A stretch of DNA of 64,000 nucleotides from Hespellia sp. (GCA_028693555.1 JAQUVD010000009.1:1-64000), one strand, 5' to 3'. Positions 16,918 to 26,071 are shown, numbered from the stretch's first letter. Notes: generated by a model not told the origin, from the letters alone. Numbers and translations are program-made.

Positions 16918-18063
16918 ATGAAACAGAATAAAAGGGCGAATTTAATCGGAGTATGTGTGATTATACTTCTGATTTTATCATATATTTTATATGTTTTTGT
17001 ATATCGGCTGAACTTTGAACCATCTACGGATCTGACTGAAACAAATACAGATGCAGCGGTCTACTCGCTGGACGAACTGATTCAGGTTCTGGATGGATTT
17101 CCGCAGATTTATTCAGAGAAGCAGAAGAAGGAACTGGAACAAGAGACTGAATATGGGACCTACGTTGTTCCGGGGCTGAAAGCAACGAAAACAATTTCAT
17201 CAAAGCTGCACGATATCGATATGTGTACTTCGATGACGCCGCAGGGGATGGCGATTACAGATCAGTATATTCTGGTGACGGCGTATTGTCATACACATGA
17301 GCATAACTCTGTGATTTATATGATTGATAAAGAGACACATCAATATGTCAACACGATTGTGCTTCCGGGAAAACCGCATGCAGGTGGATTTGCCTACGAT
17401 TCAGACCATGATACCGTGTGGGTGTCAGGATCTTTTCGCGGATATCCAAGCGCTAATTCTTATCAGCTGTCAGACCTTGAAAACTACAATCTGGAAACGA
17501 AAGGCGGGGCACTGCCATTCAATCAGCAGGTCGCGCTGACGCAGGTGAAGAGCAATTCTTACATGACATATCGCAACCATGCATTGTACGTTGGATGTTT
17601 TGATTTAAAGACAACGGGGGAGCTGTTTAAATTCTCTCTAGATCAGAATGGAATACTTGTTTCCGGTGTTGCAGAGGACGGAGCGGCACTTGCTGATAAT
17701 GAGATATTACCAATCGATTATGTGACGATGCCTTCGAAGGTTCAGGGAATTTCTTTTTTGAATGAACGTTTTCTGATGGTTTCTGAGTCCTATGGAATGG
17801 TCGAGTCAAGACTGCAGATTTTTGAGAATACATCGGCGCAGAGTATTGATTTCGAATTCTCGGATGAGAATGCAATTTTGAGCTATGATCTTCCGGATAA
17901 GCTGGAATATGCCTGTGCTGCCGATGGGAAGATTTATATGCTGTTTGAAGCGGCTGCCTATGCTTACAGGATTCGACCAATGTATAACGTGGATCGCATT
18001 ATTACGGTAGATATTGACACAGAGTCCCTTCAAAATCAGGATATTCAGGAACAAAATGAATAA
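16918..18063 (+). CDS. Membrane-anchored beta-propeller-like protein of unknown function
   Basis: 381-aa protein with an N-terminal helix (about residues 10-30) and a large outside domain. I see repeated blade-like pieces: PQGMAITDQYILVTAY, HAGGFAYDSDHDTVWVSG, VQGISFLNERFLMVSESYG and YACAADGKIYMLFEAAA, which resemble beta-propeller blades each ending in a hydrophobic strand. No catalytic motif was recognised. AGAGGTG precedes ATG 16918 and only three bases separate it from ruvB, so it is co-transcribed with ruvAB although a functional link is not obvious. Confidence 0.7.
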   Translation: MKQNKRANLIGVCVIILLILSYILYVFVYRLNFEPSTDLTETNTDAAVYSLDELIQVLDGFPQIYSEKQKKELEQETEYGTYVVPGLKATKTISSKLHDIDMCTSMTPQGMAITDQYILVTAYCHTHEHNSVIYMIDKETHQYVNTIVLPGKPHAGGFAYDSDHDTVWVSGSFRGYPSANSYQLSDLENYNLETKGGALPFNQQVALTQVKSNSYMTYRNHALYVGCFDLKTTGELFKFSLDQNGILVSGVAEDGAALADNEILPIDYVTMPSKVQGISFLNERFLMVSESYGMVESRLQIFENTSAQSIDFEFSDENAILSYDLPDKLEYACAADGKIYMLFEAAAYAYRIRPMYNVDRIITVDIDTESLQNQDIQEQNE

Positions 18064-18068
18064 AAGAG

Positions 18069-18097
18069 TTGGTTTTTGACTATGAATAGTTTATAAT
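18069..18097 (+). promoter_or_regulatory. Promoter of zapA
   Basis: -35 TTGGTT (18069-18074), 17-base spacer, -10 TATAAT (18092-18097), 30 bases before ATG 18128. Confidence 0.65.
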
Positions 18098-18127
18098 AGC
18101 AGTTAAGAAGTTGCAAGGAGGTCGTTT

Positions 18128-18538
18128 ATGAGTTCGGCAAAACATTATACAGAGGTATTAATCGGTGGCAAAGTATATACACTGAGTGGATTTGAAGGCG
18201 AAGAGTATTTGCAACGAGTTTCTACGTACCTGAATCATAAAATTACGGAATGTGCGAATAGTGAAGGCTACCGTAAACAAAGTGCAGATACAAGAAATGT
18301 ATTGCTAGCCCTTAACATTGCCGATGATTATTTTAAGGCGAAGAAGCAGGGGGATTCTCTTGAGAGTGACATCGAGATGAAAGATAAAGAGATGTATGAC
18401 TTAAAGCATGAGTTGATATCAGTTCAGATCAAGCTTGAGAACTCGGAAAAAGAGATGGAGAAATTAAAAGAAGATAACAATGATTTACATATGCAGATTG
18501 TAAAACTCGAAACAGAAATGAAAAATCATAGAAGATAA
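18128..18538 (+). CDS. zapA: Cell division protein ZapA
   Basis: 136-aa FtsZ-ring stabiliser. The N-terminal globular part has the ZapA pattern VLIGGKVYTLSGFEGEEYLQRVSTYLN; from about residue 75 to the end it is a long charged coiled coil through which ZapA dimerises. Slightly longer than the roughly 100 residues of many homologues because of this coil. AAGGAGGTC precedes the ATG. It heads a cluster with U32, ftsW and a PBP, a common Lachnospiraceae order. Confidence 0.88.
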   Translation: MSSAKHYTEVLIGGKVYTLSGFEGEEYLQRVSTYLNHKITECANSEGYRKQSADTRNVLLALNIADDYFKAKKQGDSLESDIEMKDKEMYDLKHELISVQIKLENSEKEMEKLKEDNNDLHMQIVKLETEMKNHRR

Positions 18539-18563
18539 GCTGTCGTCAGGCAGCTTATTTTCA
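18535..18563 (+). terminator. Weak hairpin after zapA
   Basis: ATAAGCTG (18535-18542, overlapping the stop codon) pairs with CAGCTTAT (18551-18558), followed by TTTTC. Probably partial termination, since the next gene begins at 18581 without a clear promoter. Confidence 0.45.
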
Positions 18564-18580
18564 TAAGTGTAGGATATAAG

Positions 18581-20947
18581 ATGAAGAAGAAAGAAATTGA
18601 AATATTAGCACCAGCAGGATCATTTATCAGTTTTAAAGCAGCAATTGCTGCCGGCGCAGACGCTGTCTACGTAGGTGGCAGTTCTTTTGGTGCGCGCGCA
18701 TTTGCGGATAATTTTACGGAAGAACAATTGCTAGAGGCAATTGATTATGCACATTTTCATGGGAGGAAGATCTTTTTAACAGTCAATACGCTCTTGAAAG
18801 AGGAAGAGATTCAAAATCGGTTGTATGATTATCTACTCCCATATTATCTGCACGGACTTGATGCTGTGATTGTTCAGGATATGGGAGTGCTTGAACTGGT
18901 GAGAGAGTGTTTTCCTGATTTGGCGGTTCATGCAAGCACACAGATGACGATTACAAACACTCTGGGAGCGCAATTTATGAAAAGCAAAGGAGTGGAACGC
19001 ATCGTGCCGGCAAGAGAACTAAGTCTTGGGGAGATTCGGGAGATGGCAGAAGCGACCGGACTGGAAATCGAGTGTTTTGTTCACGGCGCACTTTGCTATT
19101 GCTATTCCGGACAATGTCTGCTCAGCAGTACAATTGGAGGCCGAAGCGGCAACCGCGGGCAATGCGCACAGCCTTGCAGACTGCCATACGAGGCGGCGGG
19201 GCAACGTGGATATTTACTGAGTCCGAAAGACATCTGTACCTTGGAGTTGATTCCGGAGATGGTCGAAGCCGGAATCTATTCATTTAAGATAGAAGGAAGA
19301 ATGAAGAAACCGGAGTATGTAGCCGCAGTGACCAGTATGTATCGAAAATATGTGGATTTATATTTCCAAATTGGCAGAGAAAACTTTAAAGTAGAGCCGA
19401 TGGACAAACAGCTCCTGATGGACATCTATAACCGGGGCGGATTCGATGAGGGATATTATAAAAAACACAATAGTGCGGGAATGATATCGATTGACAGACC
19501 GAACCATGCGGGTGTTTTGGCATTTCAAGTTGTGAGTCAGATGAACCGGGAGGTAAAAGGAAAGGCCCTTGTGGAGATTCACAAGGGAGATATTCTCGAA
19601 CTCACAAAGGAAGATAATTATACGTTTGGACAGGATGTTCACAAAGGAGATTATTTTCAGATTATTGTACCCAAAAAGAAACGCTATCAAAAGAATACGG
19701 TGTTAGCAAGAACCAGAAATCAATATGTGCTGAATCAGATAGATGATCAATATGTAAATCAATTGGTAAAGGAAAAGATAAAGGGCGTTCTCACCCTTTC
19801 TGTTGGCCGGCCTGCTTCACTTGAAATGACTTTGGGGAAAGTCAATGTCATATGTGAGGGGGATGTTGTAGAGACAGCTAAGAATCAGCCACTGAGTGTA
19901 GAACGTATTCGCAAACAGATGTCCAAAACAGGAAACACAGAATATGAGTGGTCTGATTTGGTGATTCGGACAGAAGGTAATATATTTCTTCCGATGCAGG
20001 GGCTCAATGAGCTGCGCCGAAAGGGTCTGGAGCAATTGAAGGAGGCGGTATGTTCCGGCTATTACCGGACAAAAAGGCCGGATCACTGTGAGTCCTTTGC
20101 CAAAGAGAATCTGGATACTGATCTGAAGATGTCTGTTCTTGTGCAGACACCGGAACAATTGAGGACTGTACTAAATTATGGCAGTGTCTTTCGGATTTAT
20201 ATTGACAGTCATATCATACCGCAGGTGCTTCAAAATGAAGCCTGTATCCGCCATGATATTGCAAAAGCGTCAGAGCTTGGAAAAGAAATTTTCTTTGTGA
20301 TGCCCTATATTTTCCGGGCAGATGCGGTAAAGGTGTATGAAGAATTTTACGAGGCGTTTTGCAGACTTGCGGTGCATGGCGTCATGATTCGCAATTACGA
20401 ATCGTATCAGTTCCTGAAAGACCATTCATTTGAAAAGACCATGATTCTAGATCACAATATGTATATCTTTAATTCCTATGCGCGAAAGTTCTGGGAGAAA
20501 GAGGGACTTTGCGAGTGGACCGCACCCGTGGAGCTGAGCAGCTCTGAACTGAGCAGTCTGGGACTGGAAGGCTCAGAATTTATCGCTTACGGACGTCTGC
20601 CAATGATGGTCTCTGCGGGCTGTATAAAAAAGACAACGGGAAAATGTGATCATAAGTCAGAATACACGATTCTGAAAGATCGATTAAAAAATGAATATAT
20701 AGTTAAAAATTACTGTGATTTTTGCTATAATGTGATGTATAACGAATCACCGTTGGTTTTATATGATCAGATGAAGGTGATTCGGGAGATGAATCCACAG
20801 AGTATCCGTCTTCAATTTTCTGTTGAAGATGAGAAGGAGACAAACCGGATTTTGAAGCAATATGAGAGTGCGTTAGAAGGCGCAACGTTTGTGGACGAAC
20901 CGGATTTTGATTTTACAAGAGGACATTTCCGAAGGGGAATAAGATAA
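18581..20947 (+). CDS. Peptidase U32 family protein, long form with DUF3656
   Basis: 788-aa protein. The N-terminal 300 residues are the U32 barrel (LAPAGSFISFKAAIAAGADAVYVGG, then EIECFVHGALCYCYSGQCLLSS and GNRGQCAQPCRLPY). The middle and C-terminal parts match long U32 proteins with a DUF3656 domain. Studied bacterial U32 members (RlhA, TrhP, UbiU/V) are RNA- or quinone-hydroxylation proteins with [4Fe-4S] clusters rather than proteases; the Cys residues noted here fit that. RlhA-like tRNA/rRNA hydroxylation is the closest guess, in an anaerobe perhaps with prephenate-derived donors. Collagenase activity should not be assumed. Confidence 0.85.
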   Translation: MKKKEIEILAPAGSFISFKAAIAAGADAVYVGGSSFGARAFADNFTEEQLLEAIDYAHFHGRKIFLTVNTLLKEEEIQNRLYDYLLPYYLHGLDAVIVQDMGVLELVRECFPDLAVHASTQMTITNTLGAQFMKSKGVERIVPARELSLGEIREMAEATGLEIECFVHGALCYCYSGQCLLSSTIGGRSGNRGQCAQPCRLPYEAAGQRGYLLSPKDICTLELIPEMVEAGIYSFKIEGRMKKPEYVAAVTSMYRKYVDLYFQIGRENFKVEPMDKQLLMDIYNRGGFDEGYYKKHNSAGMISIDRPNHAGVLAFQVVSQMNREVKGKALVEIHKGDILELTKEDNYTFGQDVHKGDYFQIIVPKKKRYQKNTVLARTRNQYVLNQIDDQYVNQLVKEKIKGVLTLSVGRPASLEMTLGKVNVICEGDVVETAKNQPLSVERIRKQMSKTGNTEYEWSDLVIRTEGNIFLPMQGLNELRRKGLEQLKEAVCSGYYRTKRPDHCESFAKENLDTDLKMSVLVQTPEQLRTVLNYGSVFRIYIDSHIIPQVLQNEACIRHDIAKASELGKEIFFVMPYIFRADAVKVYEEFYEAFCRLAVHGVMIRNYESYQFLKDHSFEKTMILDHNMYIFNSYARKFWEKEGLCEWTAPVELSSSELSSLGLEGSEFIAYGRLPMMVSAGCIKKTTGKCDHKSEYTILKDRLKNEYIVKNYCDFCYNVMYNESPLVLYDQMKVIREMNPQSIRLQFSVEDEKETNRILKQYESALEGATFVDEPDFDFTRGHFRRGIR

Positions 20948-20960
20948 GGTAGGTAAGAAT

Positions 20961-22397
20961 TTGGCAAATATAGTAGTAGAAATTGTGAAATATCTGATGA
21001 TTATTATGATGGCAGCATATACATTTGAATGCTTTTCTGTATTTGCACATCACGACATTGATAAGAAAAAAAGTATATTGCTCAATCAGAATATTTTAAT
21101 GTTTGCAAATCAGGCAATGGCGTATCTTGCGATGTATTTGAAGACACAGGAGCTTAAGATGGTGTTCTTTTATCTGGCACAGGTTGTTCTGCTTGTCGCA
21201 TCGATTGCTTTGTATATGCTGATTTATCCAAGAGTCTCAAGACTTGTGATCAATAATATGTGTATGCTTCTTAGCATCGGACTGATTATGATTACGCGTC
21301 TTGATTATGATAAAGCTACAAAGCAGTTTATCATCATTGCGATTGCGATGGCGATTAGTCTGTGTGTTCCTGTGATTATCCGCAAGGTGAAGTTTTTAAA
21401 AGACTGGACTTATGTGTATGCGGGAGCTGGAATTGTAGCATTGATTACCGTTTTGATTTTTGCACGAACATCTGATGGTGCAAAGCTTGGATTCTCAGTG
21501 TTTGGCTTTGGTGTACAGCCATCGGAGCTTGTTAAGATTTTATTTGTGTTCTATGTTGCATCGAGTTTTAAAAAATCAACGGAATTTAAAAATGTTGTAA
21601 TCACCACCATAATTGCGGCAATTCATGTGCTTGTGCTTGTGGTTTCAACCGATTTGGGCGCGGCATTGATTATATTTGTGGTATATCTGGTAATGCTTTA
21701 TGTAGCAACCAGACAGCCGCTTTACATGCTCGCCGGACTGGCTGCGGGAAGCGGAGCTTCGGTTGTTGCCTATCATTTGTTTGGACATATACAGACGCGT
21801 GTTAATGTATGGAGAGACCCTTTTGCTGTCTATCAAACCGGAGGGTATCAGGTTGCCCAGTCTTTATTTGCGATTGCAACAGGCAGCTGGTTTGGGATGG
21901 GGTTATTTAATGGGAAACCGACCGACATTCCGGTTGCAGATGAAGATTTTATCTTCTCAGCAATTTCAGAAGAGCTGGGACTGATTTTTGCTCTTTGTCT
22001 GATTCTTGTATGTCTGAGCGTTTATATTATGTTTTTGAATATCGCGATGCAGCTTCGCAATCGTTTTTATAAACTTGTGGCACTGGGGCTTGGAACCTGT
22101 TATATTTTCCAGGTATTTCTGACAATCGGAGGTGTGACAAAGTTCATCCCTTCTACCGGTGTTACATTGCCGCTGGTAAGCTATGGAGGAAGTTCCCTGC
22201 TTAGTACGCTGATTATGTTCGGCATCATACAGGGATTGTATATATTAAGAGAAGACGAGGAAGAAATTATTGAGCAGAGAAAAGAAGAGCTACGAGGTGG
22301 CCCAAGAAGCACGCCGCCGAAAAAACAAAGAACTGCCAAAAACAGAAAGAAAAAGGCAACGAAATTCGAAGAAATCGAGGAACAAAGAATTCGCTAG
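20961..22397 (+). CDS. FtsW/RodA/SpoVE family peptidoglycan glycosyltransferase
   Basis: 478-aa SEDS protein with about ten to twelve helices that polymerises lipid II together with a class B PBP. The conserved region VWRDPFAVYQTGGYQVAQSL supplies the essential Asp, and EELGLIFAL and STGVTLPLVSYGGSSL are standard SEDS motifs. An extra pair of helices precedes the core at the N-terminus. Start is TTG 20961 with a modest AGGTAGG site. The basic C-terminal tail (residues from about 436) is encoded in DNA that also encodes the start of the next protein. Whether it serves division, elongation or sporulation cannot be decided here. Confidence 0.88.
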   Translation: MANIVVEIVKYLMIIMMAAYTFECFSVFAHHDIDKKKSILLNQNILMFANQAMAYLAMYLKTQELKMVFFYLAQVVLLVASIALYMLIYPRVSRLVINNMCMLLSIGLIMITRLDYDKATKQFIIIAIAMAISLCVPVIIRKVKFLKDWTYVYAGAGIVALITVLIFARTSDGAKLGFSVFGFGVQPSELVKILFVFYVASSFKKSTEFKNVVITTIIAAIHVLVLVVSTDLGAALIIFVVYLVMLYVATRQPLYMLAGLAAGSGASVVAYHLFGHIQTRVNVWRDPFAVYQTGGYQVAQSLFAIATGSWFGMGLFNGKPTDIPVADEDFIFSAISEELGLIFALCLILVCLSVYIMFLNIAMQLRNRFYKLVALGLGTCYIFQVFLTIGGVTKFIPSTGVTLPLVSYGGSSLLSTLIMFGIIQGLYILREDEEEIIEQRKEELRGGPRSTPPKKQRTAKNRKKKATKFEEIEEQRIR

Positions 22398-23781
22398 AAT
22401 CACATATGTATTTGTCGCGCTCTTTCTTGGAATGATGAGCTATATTGTATATTTTAATGTGGTAAAGGGAAAAGAGATCGTGAATAGTCCTTATAATACA
22501 AGACAGGATTCGTTTGCAGACCGTGTCGTGCGGGGACATATTGTAGATGCAAGTGGCAATATACTGGCAGAGACAGCCGTTGCAGAGGATGGAACGGAGA
22601 CGAGATCATATCCATATGGCGCAGAATTTGCGCATGTGGTCGGTTATTCCACACAGGGGAAAAGCGGATTGGAATCTGTTGAGAATTTTAATCTTCTGAC
22701 TTCGAATGCATTTTTTATTGAGAAAATTAAGAATACATTTCAGAATGTAAAGAATCAGGGAGATACGGTAGTTACCACACTCAATGAGACACTGCAGTCA
22801 GCTGCGTACAATGCGATGGGCGACAATAAAGGAGCTGTGATGGTTATGGAAGCCAGTACCGGCAAGATTCTGGCAATGGTATCGGCGCCCTCTTATGATC
22901 CGAATTCGGTAGAAGAGAACTGGGATTATCTGAATTCGGAAGAGAGCGGCAGTGCACTGCTTAATAGAGTTACACAAGGCTCTTATGCTCCCGGATCGAC
23001 ATTTAAAGTTGTAACAGCGTTGGAATATATGAGAGAGAATGCAGATTACGGCTCGTATCAGTATGATTGTGCCGGAGAGATTACGAACGACGGAACGACC
23101 ATTCATTGTTTTGATTACACCGTGCATGGTTTACAGGACTTGAGATCGTCAATGGCAAATTCCTGTAACTCCTCTTTTGCAAATATCGGCCTGTCTTTGA
23201 ACAGGACATCGTATGCAGAGACGGCGAAGGAATTATTGTTTAATTCAAAACTGCCGTGCGAACTTGATTATTCGAAGAGCAGCTTCAAGGTGGCGGAAGA
23301 TACGAACACGGCAGAAATGATGATGACTGCGATGGGACAGGGGCAGACACTGGTAAGTCCTTATCACATGGCACTCATCACTGCGGCAATCGCAAACGGC
23401 GGAACACTGATGAATCCATATCTGGTAAGTCAGGTTACGAATTATGCTGGGACGGAAGTGAGCAGCACAAAGCCAAGTGCATATGGTCAGCTTATGACTT
23501 CTACAGAGGCAGCACAATTGAAAGAGTATATGGCGGCTGTTGTAAGTGAAGGAACGGCAACGGCGCTCAGTGGACAAAGCTACAGTGTGGCGGGCAAAAC
23601 AGGGACCGCAGAATACAGCAGTGAGTCGGATTCGAACATGGATCATTCCTGGTTTATAGGATTTACAAATGTAGACAATCCGGAGCTGGTCATCAGCGTT
23701 GTAGTGGAAGGGTCGGACGGCGAAAGCACGGCGAAGGCTGTTCCAATTGCAAAGCAGGTATTAGACGCCTACTATTATTAA
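22270..23781 (+). CDS. Penicillin-binding protein, class B-like transpeptidase
   Basis: 503-aa peptidoglycan transpeptidase with one N-terminal membrane helix (about residues 40-60) behind a strongly basic cytoplasmic stretch. Active-site motifs are complete: SxxK at Ser243 (STFK), SxN at 298-300 (SCN), and KTG at 443-445. It lacks the long N-terminal dimerisation domain of FtsI and resembles the shorter PbpA-type partners of SEDS proteins. Start TTG 22270 (GAGGAAG before it) makes a 128-base overlap with the preceding gene. A shorter start would delete the basic tail, so the overlap is probably real. Confidence 0.85.
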   Translation: MSREKKSYEVAQEARRRKNKELPKTERKRQRNSKKSRNKEFARITYVFVALFLGMMSYIVYFNVVKGKEIVNSPYNTRQDSFADRVVRGHIVDASGNILAETAVAEDGTETRSYPYGAEFAHVVGYSTQGKSGLESVENFNLLTSNAFFIEKIKNTFQNVKNQGDTVVTTLNETLQSAAYNAMGDNKGAVMVMEASTGKILAMVSAPSYDPNSVEENWDYLNSEESGSALLNRVTQGSYAPGSTFKVVTALEYMRENADYGSYQYDCAGEITNDGTTIHCFDYTVHGLQDLRSSMANSCNSSFANIGLSLNRTSYAETAKELLFNSKLPCELDYSKSSFKVAEDTNTAEMMMTAMGQGQTLVSPYHMALITAAIANGGTLMNPYLVSQVTNYAGTEVSSTKPSAYGQLMTSTEAAQLKEYMAAVVSEGTATALSGQSYSVAGKTGTAEYSSESDSNMDHSWFIGFTNVDNPELVISVVVEGSDGESTAKAVPIAKQVLDAYYY

Positions 23782-23825
23782 AGAATGGTCTTCCGTTTAA
23801 AACAGCAGGATGGAAAGGAAAGCGT

Positions 23826-24170
23826 ATGGAACATATCAAGATATACCGTCATTTATATGTAAGCGAATTTCTGGAGAAAAAGCGGGATAAGATTTTAAAA
23901 AAAATAAAAAACAATCAGTTTCAGCCGGGGATTTATCTGATTACATTGTCTCAGAACCAGGAAGATGAGCTGGAGTTTTATTCAACGCTATTACTGAAGC
24001 AGCATGTTTATGAGGATACGCCGATTTTTCTTGTTGGAATTGCAGAAGGCTATGATGATGCTGTAAATATGATCCAAGCGATAACCGAAGAGGTCTGCCA
24101 GAATACGGGAGAAGTGCATATCAGACGTTACATCATGGATAAAGAAAACCAAGAGAGCAAAGAAGAGTAG
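23826..24170 (+). CDS. Conserved hypothetical protein, 114 aa
   Basis: Small soluble protein I cannot assign. It begins MEHIKIYRHLYVSEFL and has an alternating hydrophobic core (GIYLITLSQNQEDELEFYSTLLL, then IFLVGIAEGYDDAVNMIQAI) suggesting an alpha/beta fold; the tail is acidic (ENQESKEE). GGAAAGG precedes the ATG. It sits between the PBP and the DUF2953 gene with an 8-base gap to the latter. Confidence 0.7.
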   Translation: MEHIKIYRHLYVSEFLEKKRDKILKKIKNNQFQPGIYLITLSQNQEDELEFYSTLLLKQHVYEDTPIFLVGIAEGYDDAVNMIQAITEEVCQNTGEVHIRRYIMDKENQESKEE

Positions 24171-24177
24171 GTGCGTA

Positions 24178-25113
24178 ATGTTACATGTGTTGTTATTGAT
24201 TCTTAAAATCATAGGAATAGTACTTTTGGCAATATTGGGACTTATTGTATTGCTTCTTCTTATCGTGCTTCTGGTTCCACTGCGTTATCAAATGACAGGA
24301 GAAGGCGCGGGGAGTATTAAGTCACTGCAGGGAAAAATGAAATTCTCGTGGCTGCTGCACCTGGTCAGTGGTTATGTAAGCTATCAGGATCAGAAACTGG
24401 AATGGAATGTTCGGATCGCATGGAAATGGCTTGGCGGGAAGGATACGGCAACCGTAGATCCGGTTGAGGAAGAACCGATTACGATAAAACCCGTGGAGGA
24501 AGAACCGGTTAAAGAAGAACCTGTTACAGTGGAACCGGTTGCAATAGAAGCAGTGGAGGAAAACGTAACTGAGAAAGCAGAAGCCGAGATAGAACCGGCT
24601 AAAATGGATGTGCCTGAAAAAATAATCACTGCACAGGAGAAAAAAGAAGAACCAAGAGTATCAATTTTTATACGAGTCTCGGATTTTTATAAAAAGATAA
24701 AATATACATTCCGTAGAATATGTGATAATATGAAAGCATTGATGGCGACGAAGGACAAACTGGAAGCGTTTCTGACAGATGAAATCCATAAGGCGGCATT
24801 TGCAAGGGGAATGAAAGAACTGAAACGATTTCTTCGATTTCTCAAACCAAAGCGATTTCACCTGAATGCGCACATTGGCTTTGAAGATCCCTCACTCACA
24901 GGAAAAATGTTAGCGGGACTCAGTATTCTTTACCCGTTTGTTGGGAAGAATCATTTGTGCGTCACACCTGAGTTTGAACAGGAAATCTATGAGGGAGACA
25001 TGATGATACGTGGTCATATCCGTGTTGTGTATGTTATAATCATGGGTTGGAATCTCATTTGGGATAAGAATATCAGAATGACATATAAACATATCAAAAA
25101 CTTTAAGAAATAG
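24178..25113 (+). CDS. DUF2953 domain protein (YtfI-like)
   Basis: 311-aa membrane protein. One helix (residues 5-33) leads to a short conserved segment, a long linker rich in Val-Glu-Glu-Pro units (about residues 97-160), and a C-terminal DUF2953 domain (MKELKRFLRFLKPKRFHLNA to the end). In Bacillus the DUF2953 gene ytfI lies directly before ytfJ, the same arrangement as here, which points to a sporulation link. Function unknown. Confidence 0.82.
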   Translation: MLHVLLLILKIIGIVLLAILGLIVLLLLIVLLVPLRYQMTGEGAGSIKSLQGKMKFSWLLHLVSGYVSYQDQKLEWNVRIAWKWLGGKDTATVDPVEEEPITIKPVEEEPVKEEPVTVEPVAIEAVEENVTEKAEAEIEPAKMDVPEKIITAQEKKEEPRVSIFIRVSDFYKKIKYTFRRICDNMKALMATKDKLEAFLTDEIHKAAFARGMKELKRFLRFLKPKRFHLNAHIGFEDPSLTGKMLAGLSILYPFVGKNHLCVTPEFEQEIYEGDMMIRGHIRVVYVIIMGWNLIWDKNIRMTYKHIKNFKK

Positions 25114-25133
25114 TTCCATAAGGAGGAAGAAAA

Positions 25134-25538
25134 ATGGCAGATAATAACTTCAAAACAACAGTAGATTCTTTATTCAAGGGAATGGATGGTGTACTGTCGG
25201 CAAAGACAGTTGTCGGACATGCACTTCATATTGAAGATACGATCATCCTTCCGCTTGTTGATATTTCATTCGGAATCGGAGCCGGAGCATTTAACGGTGA
25301 CAAGAAGGATAGAGGTGCCGGTGGAGTCGGTGGAAAGATGACGCCTTCTGCTGTTCTCGTAATCAAGGATGGCAAGACGAAGCTTGTGAATATCAAGAAC
25401 CAGGATACGATGACAAAGATACTGGATATGATTCCGGAAGTGATTGATAAAGTTACAACGAAGAAAGAAGATAAAGTGACAGAATCAGATGTTATGGAGA
25501 TGCTGAATTCTGAAACAGAAGATACAGTTGAAGAATGA
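25134..25538 (+). CDS. ytfJ: GerW family sporulation protein YtfJ
   Basis: 134-aa protein. Contains the Gly-rich GerW core (DISFGIGAGAFNGDKKDRGAGGVGGKMTPSAVLVI, spanning about residues 41-75). In Bacillus it is made in the forespore and is needed for normal germination in some settings. AAGGAGGAAG precedes the ATG. It follows DUF2953 after 20 bases. Confidence 0.92.
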   Translation: MADNNFKTTVDSLFKGMDGVLSAKTVVGHALHIEDTIILPLVDISFGIGAGAFNGDKKDRGAGGVGGKMTPSAVLVIKDGKTKLVNIKNQDTMTKILDMIPEVIDKVTTKKEDKVTESDVMEMLNSETEDTVEE

Positions 25539-25603
25539 AAAGTGGAATGATTTCATGATATACCTCATAAGATGAAATGAGTAATCGTCTGAGGTGTTCT
25601 GAA

Positions 25604-25741
25604 TTGAAAAGAGTTGTAGGGTTTGCGATGGTTTTTCTGGCACTGGGGATGATACTTTCCTGCATTCTACCGAGTGGAATCATTGAAATATTAGTGATTG
25701 CAGGTCTTTTGATACTTGGATACAATTTATTTTGCTATTAA
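25604..25741 (+). CDS. Small hydrophobic protein, 45 aa
   Basis: TTG start with GAGGTG 7 bases upstream; an in-frame ATG at 25577 would add nine residues but lacks a site. The product begins LKRVVGFAMVFLALGMILSC and continues through LPSGIIEILVIAGLLILGY, two hydrophobic segments split by a Pro-Ser-Gly turn. Tiny proteins with this pattern occur near sporulation genes in Clostridia. No function is assigned. Confidence 0.55.
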   Translation: MKRVVGFAMVFLALGMILSCILPSGIIEILVIAGLLILGYNLFCY

Positions 25742-25753
25742 ATGAAAAAGTAC

Positions 25754-25782
25754 TTGCAAATTATTACAACATCTGATAGAAT
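25754..25782 (+). promoter_or_regulatory. Promoter of rpmB
   Basis: -35 TTGCAA (25754-25759), 17-base spacer, -10 TAGAAT (25777-25782), 58 bases before ATG 25841. Confidence 0.65.
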
Positions 25783-25840
25783 ATCAATGTTGTGAGTCCA
25801 TATATGGGCTATTTAAAGAACGTTAAGGAGGTGCTTAGTT

Positions 25841-26029
25841 ATGGCTAAATGTGCTATTTGTGAAAAGGGTGCTCACTTCGGAAACAGTGTAAGTCACTCT
25901 CATAGAAAGACACCAAAGATGTGGAAGTCAAATGTAAAATCAGTAAGAGTTAAAACTGAAGGTGGCGGAGCTAAGAAGATGTACGTATGTACTTCTTGCT
26001 TGAAATCCGGAAGAGTTGAAAGAGCTTAA
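25841..26029 (+). CDS. rpmB: 50S ribosomal protein L28
   Basis: 62-aa L28 with the normal HSHRKTPKMWKSN and C-terminal CTSCLKSGRV. Two CxxC pairs (Cys4/Cys7 and Cys50/Cys53) mark the zinc-binding form. AAGGAGGTG precedes the ATG. It is monocistronic, between its own promoter and a terminator at 26039-26071. Confidence 0.97.
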   Translation: MAKCAICEKGAHFGNSVSHSHRKTPKMWKSNVKSVRVKTEGGGAKKMYVCTSCLKSGRVERA

Positions 26030-26038
26030 TAAAACATG

Positions 26039-26071
26039 AAAAGCGCATTGTGTAAGCAATGTGCTTTTTTT
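26039..26071 (+). terminator. Terminator after rpmB
   Basis: AAGCGCATTG pairs with CAATGTGCTT (one G-U pair) around TGTAAG, then a run of eight T. Confidence 0.88.

Noticed and set aside
18581..20947. Annotation of the U32 protein as a collagenase
   Set aside because: Characterised bacterial relatives are Fe-S RNA or quinone hydroxylation proteins; protease activity is not supported by the sequence.
24390..24629. Ser/Thr/Gly-rich reading frame on the minus strand within the DUF2953 gene
   Set aside because: It is the complement of the Val-Glu-Pro linker and has no start site or family match.
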